From assembly GCA_018268755.1 (NCBI GenBank), contig JAFDVW010000013.1, forward strand, positions 124,001 through 188,000: a stretch of DNA of 64,000 nt, read 5' to 3'. Both the position numbers and the translations under genes were made by a program. Below the pieces are notes generated by a model. That model ran no database searches. It saw only the letters and a program-made list of their open reading frames with translations, and was not told the origin of the DNA. Positions 1 through 7,844 of the stretch are shown one piece after another (position 1 is the stretch's first letter; every line of letters starts with the position of its first letter). The stretch comes from Acidobacteriota bacterium (GTDB lineage: Bacteria; Acidobacteriota; Terriglobia; Terriglobales; Acidobacteriaceae).

Positions 1-125
1 GGCACTACATGCACCAGCAAGAGCCCAGCGCCCACTTGTGAGGCAAGCTCGCGGGCGATCTTAAGCGCTTCCTGCGAAGGTTCACTGAAATCGGTAGGAC
101 ACAGCACGGTCTTGACCGGGAACAT
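1..125 (-). CDS. Universal stress protein, N-terminal fragment (cut by window edge)
   Basis: Only the first 41 codons are inside the window, read leftward from an ATG at 125. The peptide starts MFPVKTVLCPTDFSEPS and continues with an alpha helix and a strand ending LLLVHVV. This is the standard opening of a Usp domain: first beta strand, the TDFS turn that contacts the nucleotide, helix 1, second strand. It lies 16 bp downstream of the HPF-like gene on the same strand, so the two are probably co-transcribed. The nucleotide-binding glycine loop lies beyond the edge, so ATP-binding versus non-binding type cannot be decided. Confidence 0.85.
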   Translation of the reverse strand, partial: MFPVKTVLCPTDFSEPSQEALKIARELASQVGAGLLLVHVV

Positions 126-141
126 TCGATTCCTCTTCCTT

Positions 142-531
142 CTAACTAATCTGCGCCGCTGGCCGGCCTTCGGCAGAATGCTCGAAGGGGTCCACAAGTC
201 TCCTGACCGATTCCCGTTGAGTCCTCAGATCGCGTGCGCGATGGAGTTTCCGGGCAAGTGCCTGGCCCGCGCGCTCGGCGGCGCGATCGATTGCGGCAAA
301 CAGGTCAGCATTCACTTCCTGCACCACGATAGAGTCTGAGGGAATCAGGCGGACAGTGATTCGGCAACGCTTGTCGGCTCCCCCGCGCGGTCCATTGATA
401 TCGAAAATCCGAACCGAGACACGGCGGATCCGGGTCTCAAATCGCCCCAGGCAGAAGCGCAACCGCCGCTCGATGTAGCGGTTGACTTCCTTGGGAAGGT
501 CTACTTTTTGAATTCGAATGTCCAATCGCAT
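142..531 (-). CDS. HPF/RaiA-like ribosome hibernation factor
   Basis: A 129-residue protein with the short HPF/RaiA fold: an N-terminal strand (MRLDIRIQKVDL), a helix with basic residues (NRYIERRLRFCLGRF), strands carrying the VSVRIFDING segment, and a long helix rich in A/E/R (AAIDRAAERAGQALARK). Proteins of this family bind the 30S decoding region and stabilise inactive ribosomes in stationary phase or stress. The ATG at 531 follows a GGAAGG-type ribosome site in the complementary strand. It precedes a universal stress protein gene, which fits a shared stress or dormancy role. A second, longer HPF-like gene is at 2534. There is no long C-terminal dimerisation domain, so this is a short-HPF type. 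Confidence 0.85.
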   Translation of the reverse strand: MRLDIRIQKVDLPKEVNRYIERRLRFCLGRFETRIRRVSVRIFDINGPRGGADKRCRITVRLIPSDSIVVQEVNADLFAAIDRAAERAGQALARKLHRARDLRTQRESVRRLVDPFEHSAEGRPAAQIS

Positions 532-967
532 GGCGCCTTCCGTCCTTCCTTTCCTGCAAAGCTCACCTTAGCGCGGGACGCATCCTGTTAAAAAGTAGAA
601 AATTCGAATGATGTCCTTCCATAAAAATTAACCGTCGGAGAGTCCTTCCCCAGGGGAGATGCAAGGACGGCGGGGAAGCAAGGCCAGTATTCACAAGGTG
701 AAGAAAAACTTAACGATCTGCTCCATATTCCATAATTTTCATAAGTACTGGCCCGGGCTACAGTGGGTCCATGGACAACGAAGATCACGAATATCCGCGC
801 AGCACCGTTGGAAGACGAGGCGGAGTACTGCACCGTCTGTCACACCGTCTACGCGGCGGCCGAAGGGTGCTGCTGCGTTGAACCTGGAGCAAGCCGCGAA
901 AGCGAGTTGGATAGGACCCGGTCTTGAGTGTGTCCACGAATCTTCAGGAATTTTATCGAGGTGTCTT
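532..967. other. Intergenic region between divergent stress genes
   Basis: This stretch separates the leftward HPF gene from the rightward Usp gene and must hold promoters for both. The reading frame of the Usp gene is open back to 659, but the translated extension has no Usp-like features and no good ribosome site. A short cysteine-rich reading (CTVCHTVY) lies around 810-870 in another frame, but it has no credible start. I see no further gene. Confidence 0.5.
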
Positions 968-1861
968 ATGTCTGTCGCCGAACCGATGGTTCAAATCGCA
1001 TTGAAGCGGATTCTCGTGGCAACTGATTTTTCGGAGCCGTCAAAGCGCGCGCTGCTGGCAGGTCTGGGAATCGCGCAGCGGTATGGCGCAAAAGTCCATG
1101 TGGTAAACGTGGTCCCAAGCGAAGGCTACGGGGTCAGCGGAGTTGGGATGCTGGGTGCAGTGAATTTCGCGCGGCACAACGCCGACCTCGAATCCGAGTT
1201 TCTGCAGCAAGGATACTTCGAAGGCATCCGCTACCAGATCTCGATCGAAAGAGGCGAAGTCTGGCCCGCTGTCTCTCGAATCGTCGAAGAGGAGGACGTC
1301 GACTTGGTGGTCGTGGGCACCCGCGGCAGGAGCGGGCTTGGCAAACTCTTGCTTGGATCGGTCGCGGAGAAGATCTTTCGCAATTCCCGTTGCCCGGTCC
1401 TGACCGTGGGACCGCACTTTGAACTGTCGTTTCCACTCACCGCGCAGCCCAGGAGCGTGCTCTTCCCCACGGACTTTTCACTCCAGGCCGAGCACGCCCT
1501 TCCGTACGCCGTGTCGCTGGCGCAGGAACACGAAGCCCAATTGACTTTTCTCCATGTGGTTCAATCCGCTGGCAGCGAGGCCACCTACAACAAGGATCGG
1601 ACTGTACGCTATGCCAGTGCGCGTCTGCAGGAATTGATGGCTGCAACCGCAGGGCTGATCGGAGAGCGGGAATTCATCGTTGAGACGGGTGAACCTGCGG
1701 AAGCGATCGTGAAAGTGGCGGCGGTAACGGGCGCAGAGTTGGTCGTGCTTGGTGTGCGAGCACCAGCCACCCTGTCCGATCACCTGGGCTGGTCGACTGC
1801 CTATGGGGTTGTCCGGCAAGCGCATTGCCCGGTACTGACGGTCAGGCACACGAACCCGTAG
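968..1861 (+). CDS. Tandem-domain universal stress protein
   Basis: A 297-residue cytoplasmic protein made of two Usp domains. Domain 1 (about residues 10-145) opens KRILVATDFSEPS and carries a complete nucleotide-binding loop, GTRGRSGLGKLLLGS, matching G-x2-G-x9-G-S. Domain 2 (about 155-295) opens RSVLFPTDFS and ends CPVLTVRH; its loop is degenerate (GVRAPATLS), so it probably does not bind ATP the same way. The open frame extends to 659, but the ATG at 968 is chosen because GAGGTG lies just upstream and the Usp fold begins there. Tandem Usp proteins typically accumulate under starvation, hypoxia or redox stress. Three more Usp genes lie within 7 kb. Confidence 0.92.
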   Translation: MSVAEPMVQIALKRILVATDFSEPSKRALLAGLGIAQRYGAKVHVVNVVPSEGYGVSGVGMLGAVNFARHNADLESEFLQQGYFEGIRYQISIERGEVWPAVSRIVEEEDVDLVVVGTRGRSGLGKLLLGSVAEKIFRNSRCPVLTVGPHFELSFPLTAQPRSVLFPTDFSLQAEHALPYAVSLAQEHEAQLTFLHVVQSAGSEATYNKDRTVRYASARLQELMAATAGLIGEREFIVETGEPAEAIVKVAAVTGAELVVLGVRAPATLSDHLGWSTAYGVVRQAHCPVLTVRHTNP

Positions 1862-2142
1862 CAGAAGATTTCCCTGGGCTGATTCGATGATGGCGTATTC
1901 GCTCCGCGCGTCCATGCCTGCATTCCAGAGAAACGCTGTGGGATCTTAATTGTTGCAGTGAGCAGTTTTGAACAGACACGACGGCGGGACTATTTTTACC
2001 CTGCCATTGCGGACCGAACGTGTTCGGGGGGGGACTTCTCCGCTCGGAAGTTTACAACGAACATTTTGATCAAATGACTTCAAGGATTCTTCAAGCGAAA
2101 TATCTTTGAAAGATGCCACGTCGAGCTCAGAGAAGGGATGCC
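1862..2142. other. Intergenic region, nothing recognised
   Basis: About 280 bp between the Usp gene and a small hypothetical gene. It contains a G8 run near 2026 and an A/T-rich stretch near 2060-2110 that could hold a promoter. No coding or RNA feature is visible. Confidence 0.4.
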
Positions 2143-2430
2143 ATGAGCGATAACATCAGTCAAAAATCGCCCGCGGGTTCCGGAAGCAATTGGGATCAGC
2201 TGTTTGAATGTGCTCTGGTGGAACATGATCCCGTAGCGCGCGAGCATCTGCTCCAAAATGCAAACGATGCGATCATGGACCGAATCGAAGACTGCTTGGA
2301 CACTGTTTCAGGTCGGGAGAGCCGCATGATGCTCGCAGCCCTCAACACTATCAGCGAACTTCAGAGAGTAGTGAAGGCCGATGATTTGCACCATCCTGGG
2401 CCAGCGCAAAGTTTTGGCCATCCCGCATAG
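2143..2430 (+). CDS. Small hypothetical protein (95 aa)
   Basis: A soluble 95-residue protein with no family I recognise. The start is placed at the ATG at 2143, where AGAAGGG sits 5 bp upstream, rather than the upstream ATG at 2113. The middle is helical and acidic: LFECALVEHDPVAREHLLQNA followed by AIMDRIEDCLD and the helix MLAALNTISELQRVV. The C-terminus is proline/histidine-rich. Its position between a Usp gene and an HPF-like gene suggests membership in the same stress regulon, but this is positional inference only. Confidence 0.6.
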   Translation: MSDNISQKSPAGSGSNWDQLFECALVEHDPVAREHLLQNANDAIMDRIEDCLDTVSGRESRMMLAALNTISELQRVVKADDLHHPGPAQSFGHPA

Positions 2431-2533
2431 ACGATCGAAGCACGATCCAAACTCCTTTAAGTGCGCGGACATTGAATGTGCAGCGTGGCACTGAAGGATA
2501 TTGGAGGGGTTGAACACCTCTTCGGAGGACACG

Positions 2534-3005
2534 ATGAAAATTCAAGTCAATAGCGACAACACGATTGCCGTGGACGCCAGCATGACGCGCTTTGTTAAAG
2601 GCGAAGTGAACCGCGTTTTGGCTAGGTTCGCCAAAAGGCTAACGCGGGTGGAGGTTCATCTCAGCGACGTTGATAAGCGGAAGACGGGCCAAGAGGACAA
2701 GCGCTGTCTGATTGAGGTACGCCCCGCGGGAGCCCGGCCTCTAAGCGTGAGCGCGAAGGCGACGAAGATGGCGTCCGCAGTCGGCCAGGCGCTGGGCAAG
2801 ATGCAACGATCGCTCACCGCATTCTTCGGCCGGAGGGGAAGGCCAGCAGCGACAGTCTCGACGACCATGAAGGCCCCCCCTTCGAGCGAAAAAGAAGGCC
2901 GCAGTGAAGAAGACCTCGGTTAAGAAGCCGACCAAGCTGAGCCCACGGGGACCGAAGAAGAAGGGGATCTACCAGGCCCGACGAAAGTCCTGGCCTACCC
3001 GATAG
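2534..3005 (+). CDS. HPF/RaiA-like protein with basic tail, frameshifted at a C7 run
   Basis: The ATG at 2534 follows GGAGGAC with good spacing. The first 112 or so residues are an HPF/RaiA-like domain (MKIQVNSDNTIAV, RVEVHLSDVDKRKTG, then an alanine-rich helix). The uninterrupted frame stops at 2923. After the C7 run at 2874-2880, however, the next frame reads a lysine/arginine-rich tail (KKKAAVKKTSVKKP, then GPKKKGIYQARRKSW) to a TAG at 3003-3005. Removing one C joins the two parts into about 156 residues. The basic tail probably helps rRNA binding. The break could be a sequencing error, a phase-variable tract or a true mutation. The homologous gene at 142-531 lacks the tail. Confidence 0.8.
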
Positions 3006-3289
3006 CCGCACGGACTTCAGGAGGGCGCCATCATCCGTGTCATTATGAGAGTGGCCTGCTTACAGTGCGTTCGCTCATCCCGCCTTGGGCACCCTGCGGA
3101 AGGTGATCGTATTCAATAGTGCGATTCATGCACCCGCCTCGGCGAAATCGCTGCTGGCCACTTTAAATAAGCATTCTCCCCGCTTGTTGTACCGAGCCGA
3201 CCGGGCGGATGCGGTCCGCAGGTAGCAGTCTTTTTGGTAGCTGCGGAAGAATGAGTTTTTACATATCAACGCGCAATTTGGAGGAAAAC
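3006..3289. other. Intergenic region, nothing recognised
   Basis: About 280 bp upstream of the BON-domain gene. The only clear element is the TTGGAGG ribosome site just before 3290. No promoter can be called with confidence. Confidence 0.4.
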
Positions 3290-4051
3290 ATGACAAAAGT
3301 AAGGCGCTCGTATTTGGGTTTGTTTTTCGCTGTTGTTCTGGCCATGCAGGTGTGGCCACAGAAGGCTCACGCCGCCGCTGGCCGCTACGATCAGGAAATC
3401 CAGCAGCAGGCAGTAAAGGTCCTCAGTGCGAAGGACAAGTGGAAGGGGATCACCGCCAGCACGGAGGACGGCATCGTTACGCTCGAAGGTACGGTGTCGC
3501 TATACATCGACAAAGCGGACGCCGGACGAAAAGTGAGCAAGATCAGTCATGCGGATGGAGTGCGGAACCACGTCCAGGTGGAAGGTAGTGTGCCCGACAA
3601 CGAGTTGCAGAGCAAGCTGGCCGACAAGCTCAGCTATGACCGTATCGGGTACGGCATCATGTTCAATTCTCTGAATCTCAAGGTCGAAGACGGAGTGGTA
3701 ACCGTGGGCGGAGACGTCCGTGACTACCCGAGTCGCGACTCGGCGGTGGCCATCGTGCAAACGACACCTGGCGTGAAGGACGTTATCGACGAGATTAACG
3801 TTCTGCCCACCTCGAACTTCGACGACGATCTGCGCATTCGTGTTGCTCGGGCCATCTACGGACACGCGACCATGCGAAAGTACGCCATGGTTCCCCAGAA
3901 GCCGATCCGCATCATCGTCGACAACGGACACATCACGCTCTACGGGGTTGTGGACAACAAGATGGACAAGCAAATCACCGAGACCCAGGCACGTGCAGTT
4001 TCCGGTGCGTTTAGCGTCGAGAACAAACTGTTAGTAGCAAAACAAAAGTGA
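3290..4051 (+). CDS. Exported protein with three BON domains
   Basis: A 253-residue protein with a clear signal peptide (hydrophobic core YLGLFFAVVLAMQVW, cleavage near AHA-AA at about residue 29). Three BON (OsmY-like) repeats follow. Repeat 1, about 33-100, contains GITASTEDGIVTLEGTV. Repeat 2, about 103-175, contains LKVEDGVVTVGGDV. Repeat 3, about 180-250, contains IIVDNGHITLYGVV. BON domains attach to phospholipid membranes, and OsmY-type proteins are periplasmic proteins induced by osmotic and stationary-phase stress. The start at 3290 is set by TTGGAGG; the frame is open upstream to 3209 without a signal sequence. It sits among Usp and HPF genes and probably protects the envelope. Confidence 0.88.
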   Translation: MTKVRRSYLGLFFAVVLAMQVWPQKAHAAAGRYDQEIQQQAVKVLSAKDKWKGITASTEDGIVTLEGTVSLYIDKADAGRKVSKISHADGVRNHVQVEGSVPDNELQSKLADKLSYDRIGYGIMFNSLNLKVEDGVVTVGGDVRDYPSRDSAVAIVQTTPGVKDVIDEINVLPTSNFDDDLRIRVARAIYGHATMRKYAMVPQKPIRIIVDNGHITLYGVVDNKMDKQITETQARAVSGAFSVENKLLVAKQK

Positions 4052-4370
4052 CACGATTTGCTGGCAGCACGTGCGTGGCAATCAACCCATTCCACGCACG
4101 CCACGCAGACGTGCATGGGCCCAGATAGAGCTCGAGCGCGTGATTGGAGCCGCGTCAACAGCCAAAAGCGACCTCAGGAAAGCTTAAGATAAATAGATTG
4201 GTCTGATCGATTTCTCGATGGGCATGTTAATGATTTTCTGATCTGCTTGGGTGCTGGATTGCCAGCATCCTTTGGTTTGAGGCGCTGAAGGTGTCTACCC
4301 GGGGCGGACTCGTCCGCGTCCAGCAACACCGCGGCATCTGATCCGAAGTGAGACGGAATAGGAGGCCAGA
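4052..4370. other. Intergenic region with a 9-bp stem-loop
   Basis: Arms CGTGCGTGG at 4070-4078 and CCACGCACG at 4092-4100 form a perfect stem with a 13-nt loop, 19 bp after the BON gene. No T-run follows, so it is a doubtful intrinsic terminator and may instead protect the mRNA 3' end. The rest holds nothing recognisable until the GGAGG before 4371. Confidence 0.4.
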
Positions 4371-5255
4371 ATGGGGACGTCGAGTGCCGGTGCGCGCATT
4401 TCTCTGAGACGAGTGTTGTTTGCCACAGACTTTTCCGTGTCGTCGGAGATTGTTCTGTCTCATGCCTCGGTGATCGCTCGTCGCTATCGGTCAAAACTCT
4501 ACATGGCGCACGTGACTCCGCCAGAGCTTTACAAGTCTGTTCCACACGAACTCCTGAAGGAGGCGGTGGGGAAGAACCGTGAACATGTGCGGCACGAGAT
4601 GGCCCACCTCATGCGTTCGGGAGGACTGCGAAAATTGCGCCACCAGACCATACTCGAGGAAGGGGACGTCGCGGACGTCTTGTTGCGTCTGGTTCGGGAA
4701 CATGCCATTGACCTGCTCGTAGTTGGAACTCGCGGACACCGGGGCGTGAAGCGAATGCTCCTGGGTTCGGTGGCGGAAAAAATCTATCGCCAGGCGCTGT
4801 GTCCCGTGCTGATCGTGCCGCCCCCGGTAAGAGAGCAGGGCAGGGTCAGCCGAATCCTTTATCCAACGGATTTCTCACAACATTCTTTGCAGGCCGCACC
4901 CTATTCGGTCTCGTTGGCTAACCACTACCGGGCCAAGCTGATCTTGCTGCATGTGGTCGAAGGAGTGACGCTTCACTCCATTGGGGATCTCAATCAGCGG
5001 CGGAGACTGGTCGAGAACCGCCTGAAAAAGTCAGTCTTAGAGAACGTGGAGTTGGAACTGAAGCCTGAGTTAGAGGTGGAGTTCGGGGACGCGGCGCAAA
5101 GAATTTACAGGGTCGCCTCGCAATGGCAGGCGGGTTTGATCGTGCTTGCGGTTCGGCTAGCGAAACCCGCTTCTGCACATCTGACCGCAGGGACGGCTTA
5201 TAAGGTCGTCCACCGGGCGCCCTGCCCCGTGCTAACGGTGCGACGCCGGGCCTAG
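4371..5255 (+). CDS. Tandem-domain universal stress protein
   Basis: A 294-residue two-domain Usp. Domain 1 begins RRVLFATDFSVSSE and has a full nucleotide loop, GTRGHRGVKRMLLGS, followed by AEKIYRQALCPVLIV. Domain 2 begins SRILYPTDFSQHS and ends APCPVLTVRRRA; its loop (AVRLAKPASAHL) lacks the glycines. The layout of one canonical and one degenerate domain matches the Usp gene at 968. TAGGAGG sits upstream of the ATG. Transcription is probably separate from the BON gene because about 320 bp intervene. Confidence 0.92.
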   Translation: MGTSSAGARISLRRVLFATDFSVSSEIVLSHASVIARRYRSKLYMAHVTPPELYKSVPHELLKEAVGKNREHVRHEMAHLMRSGGLRKLRHQTILEEGDVADVLLRLVREHAIDLLVVGTRGHRGVKRMLLGSVAEKIYRQALCPVLIVPPPVREQGRVSRILYPTDFSQHSLQAAPYSVSLANHYRAKLILLHVVEGVTLHSIGDLNQRRRLVENRLKKSVLENVELELKPELEVEFGDAAQRIYRVASQWQAGLIVLAVRLAKPASAHLTAGTAYKVVHRAPCPVLTVRRRA

Positions 5256-5386
5256 GCGCATAAGACAGCAGTAATCACGCGGCCCCGTAGTCTCACACTG
5301 GAAACCAACGGCTAGGTTTGCCAAGGAGATGGGAGGAGGGCTCGGGTCCCTAGGCTTCCGGCCGAATATGGATATATGTTCGGAGG

Positions 5387-5589
5387 TTGTTGCAGCAAGG
5401 GCACAACCTGGCCGCTGCAACGGATGTGACCTTGCGGGCAGAGAGATTCTGTCGTATTCGCGTTCGCGCGGATTGTTCGCTGGGATTTCTTTGGAAGGCA
5501 CGACCCTCCGCCCGGACAACGATGGCAACGAAAAGCTGGACACTCGTGGGGGCTTCTATCATGACGGCCGCTTCCCGTCGATTCAATGA
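5387..5589 (+). pseudogene. SYLF (Ysc84-like) domain remnant joined to a cytochrome-like tail
   Basis: Two frames together give a recognisable SYLF-domain core. From 5402 one frame reads HNLAAATDVTLRAE; after a two-base GA duplication near 5441-5444 the next frame reads EILSYSRSRGLFAG, then ISLEGTTLRPDNDGNEKL. These are hallmark segments of bacterial SYLF (lipid-binding, Ysc84) proteins. Without a normal SYLF ending, the frame runs on as TRGGFYHDGRFPS and stops at 5589. That tail resembles the HDGRF region of di-heme or class-I cytochrome C-termini. There is no credible start upstream. I read this as decayed genes fused by deletion; the cytochrome part is the less certain half. Confidence 0.55.
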
Positions 5590-6069
5590 TGTCCCTCAGT
5601 TCGACAGTGGCGCTTTCTAACGCTCGTCGATTACTCTCCGAAGCCGCAGGATCAATCTGAAGTCCTGCGAGGACTGCGCGCGACGATGGGCATCGCGCAA
5701 GGCACGTAAAGCCTCTTGGGCACATACCTTCCGCAGTTCGGGAACCGACTCTCCAGGTGCTCCTTCACCACCCGCATTGACTGTCTATCGAGCCTCCTAG
5801 CCTCGTGCGGATGGGTTTCGCCGGGAAGGCGCCGAATCTCTCTTCCTGAGCGTCCACGTCGACTTAAGCAAAACCTAACGATATTGGAATAAATATGTAG
5901 TTTTGTTAACGAAGCTCCCTCGTTACAGTTGGAACAGTTGAGATAGTTCCTGCGAGGTTGCAGGTGGACTTGAGGGGTTCAGGACTTGATGTGGTGTTCC
6001 GCATGCACCGGACAGCAGGAATCTGATCGCGCCACTTTACGGAAGAACAAAAGGAAAGGAGTCTGATCG
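5590..6069. other. Probable decayed sequence, no intact gene
   Basis: Short frames only. It follows the SYLF remnant and precedes a frameshifted small gene, so it is best seen as eroding DNA. An A/T-rich patch near 5870-5920 may contain a promoter. No RNA gene is recognised. Confidence 0.4.
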
Positions 6070-6215
6070 ATGTTTCGAACACTGGAAGAACACGCTGAGC
6101 GCTTTCACGGAAGGGCCCTGGGCTGATCGCACGCATCGTCCGGTTCGAGATGCAGGTATTCGGGTCGGTCCTGGCCATCGGGACACTGTTAACCATCGTC
6201 ATGAGCCTAGAGTGA
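6070..6215 (+). pseudogene. Frameshifted small membrane protein (about 48 aa)
   Basis: AAAGGAG at about 6054-6060 precedes the ATG at 6070. The first frame reads MFRTLEEHAERFHGRALG and stops at 6124. One base off, the sequence continues LIARIVRFEMQVFGSVLAIG and TLLTIVMSLE to a TGA at 6213. Adding one G in the GGG run at 6120-6122 restores a single 48-residue protein with one transmembrane helix. The following Usp gene is 66 bp away. This may be a sequencing error or a genuine lesion. The family is unknown. Confidence 0.45.
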
Positions 6216-6281
6216 GTCTGTTGGGCCAAGCGAAAGAAGCAGGGCTAGTTGCAGCACAACTTCAGAAAGAGGAGAGCGACA

Positions 6282-7262
6282 ATGAGAGCGTCTGAAAGAA
6301 TCGAAAGGCAAGAAGAAACAGGCAGATTGGTGCTCGACAGCATCCTGTTTGCCACCGACTTCTCTCCCTCGTCGGAGGTTGGGTTGCGGTATGCGCTGGC
6401 GCTGGCGCGCCACTATCACAGCAAAATCTACATGGTACCGGCTGTAGCCATGGACTTTATCGAGGCCATTCCGGACGACGCACGCCAGAGGGCCTTACAG
6501 CAGTCTCGAGCTCAAGCATTGAGCTGGGTAGCGCAAGTGCAGGTGTCAGGCGAGTTGCACGGGGTGCGGCACGAGCTGCCCGCCGCCGAAGGAACGCAGG
6601 AATCGCTGTCGCGGTCACTTGAGAACCAGGCATTCGACCTGGCGATCAATGGAATCGGTTGCCGTGAGGGTCAGACGGTTCTTTTGGAACCTAGCGTGGA
6701 GGAGGTTATCCGGAAATCGGAGTGTCCGGTACTCACGATGGGAGCGCAATTCTATGGCTCCGCTGATGGGGAAGTGAAGAACATCCTCTACGCCACCGAC
6801 TTCTCGGCCGAGTCTCTAGAGGCCTCACGCTATGCTCTATCGCTTGCACAGGAGTTCCAGGCGCGCCTTACGCTTTTGCACGTGGTGGAAGGGCTGGAGC
6901 CGACGCTTCTGGACGAGAGAGCGCGAATCGCCAGGCCCTACAAGCTCTGGCTGGGCAAGCTGGTGCCGGACGAAGCACGGCTGTGGTGCGAGTTGGAGTC
7001 TGCGGTGGAGTTCGGACGGCCGGCGGAGCGCATCCTGCAGATTGCTTGGGAGAATCATGCCGACCTGGTGGTAGTGGGTGCGCGGGGCTTAGACCGATTG
7101 ACCGAGCCCGGACTCAACGTACGCAAGGTTATGTGCAATGCCTGGTGCCCAGTATTGACGGTATCGGGAGCATTGGCCAGCCACAAACAAGAGCGTTTCT
7201 GGAGGGCGGCGGCCGCGGCTTCCGACAGCCGGGCGCAAGAGATATTCGAGGAGGCAAGCTAA
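6282..7262 (+). CDS. Tandem-domain universal stress protein, degenerate first domain
   Basis: A 326-residue two-domain Usp with a C-terminal extension of about 35 residues. Domain 1 begins DSILFATDFSPSSE, but its nucleotide loop is replaced by NGIGCREGQTVLLEPS, losing the G-x2-G-x9-G-S pattern. Domain 2 begins KNILYATDFSAES and has only a partial loop (GARGLDRLTEPG). Nucleotide binding is therefore doubtful in both halves. The ATG at 6282 follows AAAGAGGAGAG; the open frame continues to 6249 with a TTG that has no ribosome site. The next gene starts 3 bp after the stop, so the two are an operon. Confidence 0.9.
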   Translation: MRASERIERQEETGRLVLDSILFATDFSPSSEVGLRYALALARHYHSKIYMVPAVAMDFIEAIPDDARQRALQQSRAQALSWVAQVQVSGELHGVRHELPAAEGTQESLSRSLENQAFDLAINGIGCREGQTVLLEPSVEEVIRKSECPVLTMGAQFYGSADGEVKNILYATDFSAESLEASRYALSLAQEFQARLTLLHVVEGLEPTLLDERARIARPYKLWLGKLVPDEARLWCELESAVEFGRPAERILQIAWENHADLVVVGARGLDRLTEPGLNVRKVMCNAWCPVLTVSGALASHKQERFWRAAAAASDSRAQEIFEEAS

Positions 7263-7265
7263 CTG

Positions 7266-7844
7266 ATGACTAAGACACCTGAAACTCTGGAACTGACCGG
7301 GACAATCGCGAACCACCAGGGCACCACCAGCGGCGTGGAGACGCCCATGATGCCCGCGCCGGTCGTGATCGCTACCCCCCAAGAAATACGAACGGGTAGT
7401 GTTTTGGTGAAGTCGGACGTACGCTTGCCGGATTCTGCCGGCTTCGAATCCAAACGCTTCGGTCCATGGAGGCTTCTGACCAAGGCGGACGGATTCGAGG
7501 TTGAGCGCGCGCTTTCCGAAGCGGGATGGCACTTCTTCTTCATGGTACCGCAGATCGCGTTCGGCGCTCTCTCCGTCAAGCCTAATAAAGCGATAAGGGC
7601 AGCACTCAAGAAGGTTTTCGTCGCGGTCGAAAAGCAGGGTTTCAATGCGCTGGAGATCGCGGAGGTCACTGCGAAAGGTATTCTGGGATTGCACTACGTA
7701 AAGGTCGTGGTGCACGCTAGACACGTCAAGAATAGCCCGTTTCTGCGTGATCTCGATCCTTACTATGTGCCTCGGGGCGTCTGGAATGGTAAGGGTGTTC
7801 TCAGGAGACGAGCAGAGATCGGGCGCATGATCAAGGGCATCTAA
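7266..7844 (+). CDS. Conserved-looking hypothetical protein (192 aa)
   Basis: A 192-residue soluble protein with no recognised domain. The ATG is 3 bp after the Usp stop, so translation is probably coupled. The N-terminal 55 residues look disordered (T/P/G-rich). The rest is a compact alpha/beta region with the segments GPWRLLTKADGFEVERALS, WHFFFMVPQIAFG and KGILGLHYVKVVVHARHVK, and an arginine-rich end. It has no signal peptide and no transmembrane helix long enough to be convincing. Its job is presumably linked to the adjacent stress protein, but nothing in the sequence says how. Confidence 0.7.
   Translation: MTKTPETLELTGTIANHQGTTSGVETPMMPAPVVIATPQEIRTGSVLVKSDVRLPDSAGFESKRFGPWRLLTKADGFEVERALSEAGWHFFFMVPQIAFGALSVKPNKAIRAALKKVFVAVEKQGFNALEIAEVTAKGILGLHYVKVVVHARHVKNSPFLRDLDPYYVPRGVWNGKGVLRRRAEIGRMIKGI

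Noticed and set aside
772..882. Small cysteine-containing ORFs in the leader of the first Usp gene
   Set aside because: One frame reads CTVCHTVY and another starts with ATG at 772, but no single frame has both a start and a conserved look.
659..967. Upstream extension of the Usp reading frame from an ATG at 659
   Set aside because: The translated extension shows no Usp-like structure and has stop-poor but low-complexity basic content. The ATG at 968 has a better ribosome site and matches the known start of the fold.
4070..4100. Stem-loop after the BON gene as an intrinsic terminator
   Set aside because: The stem is perfect but no T-run follows. It is kept only as a note in the intergenic entry.
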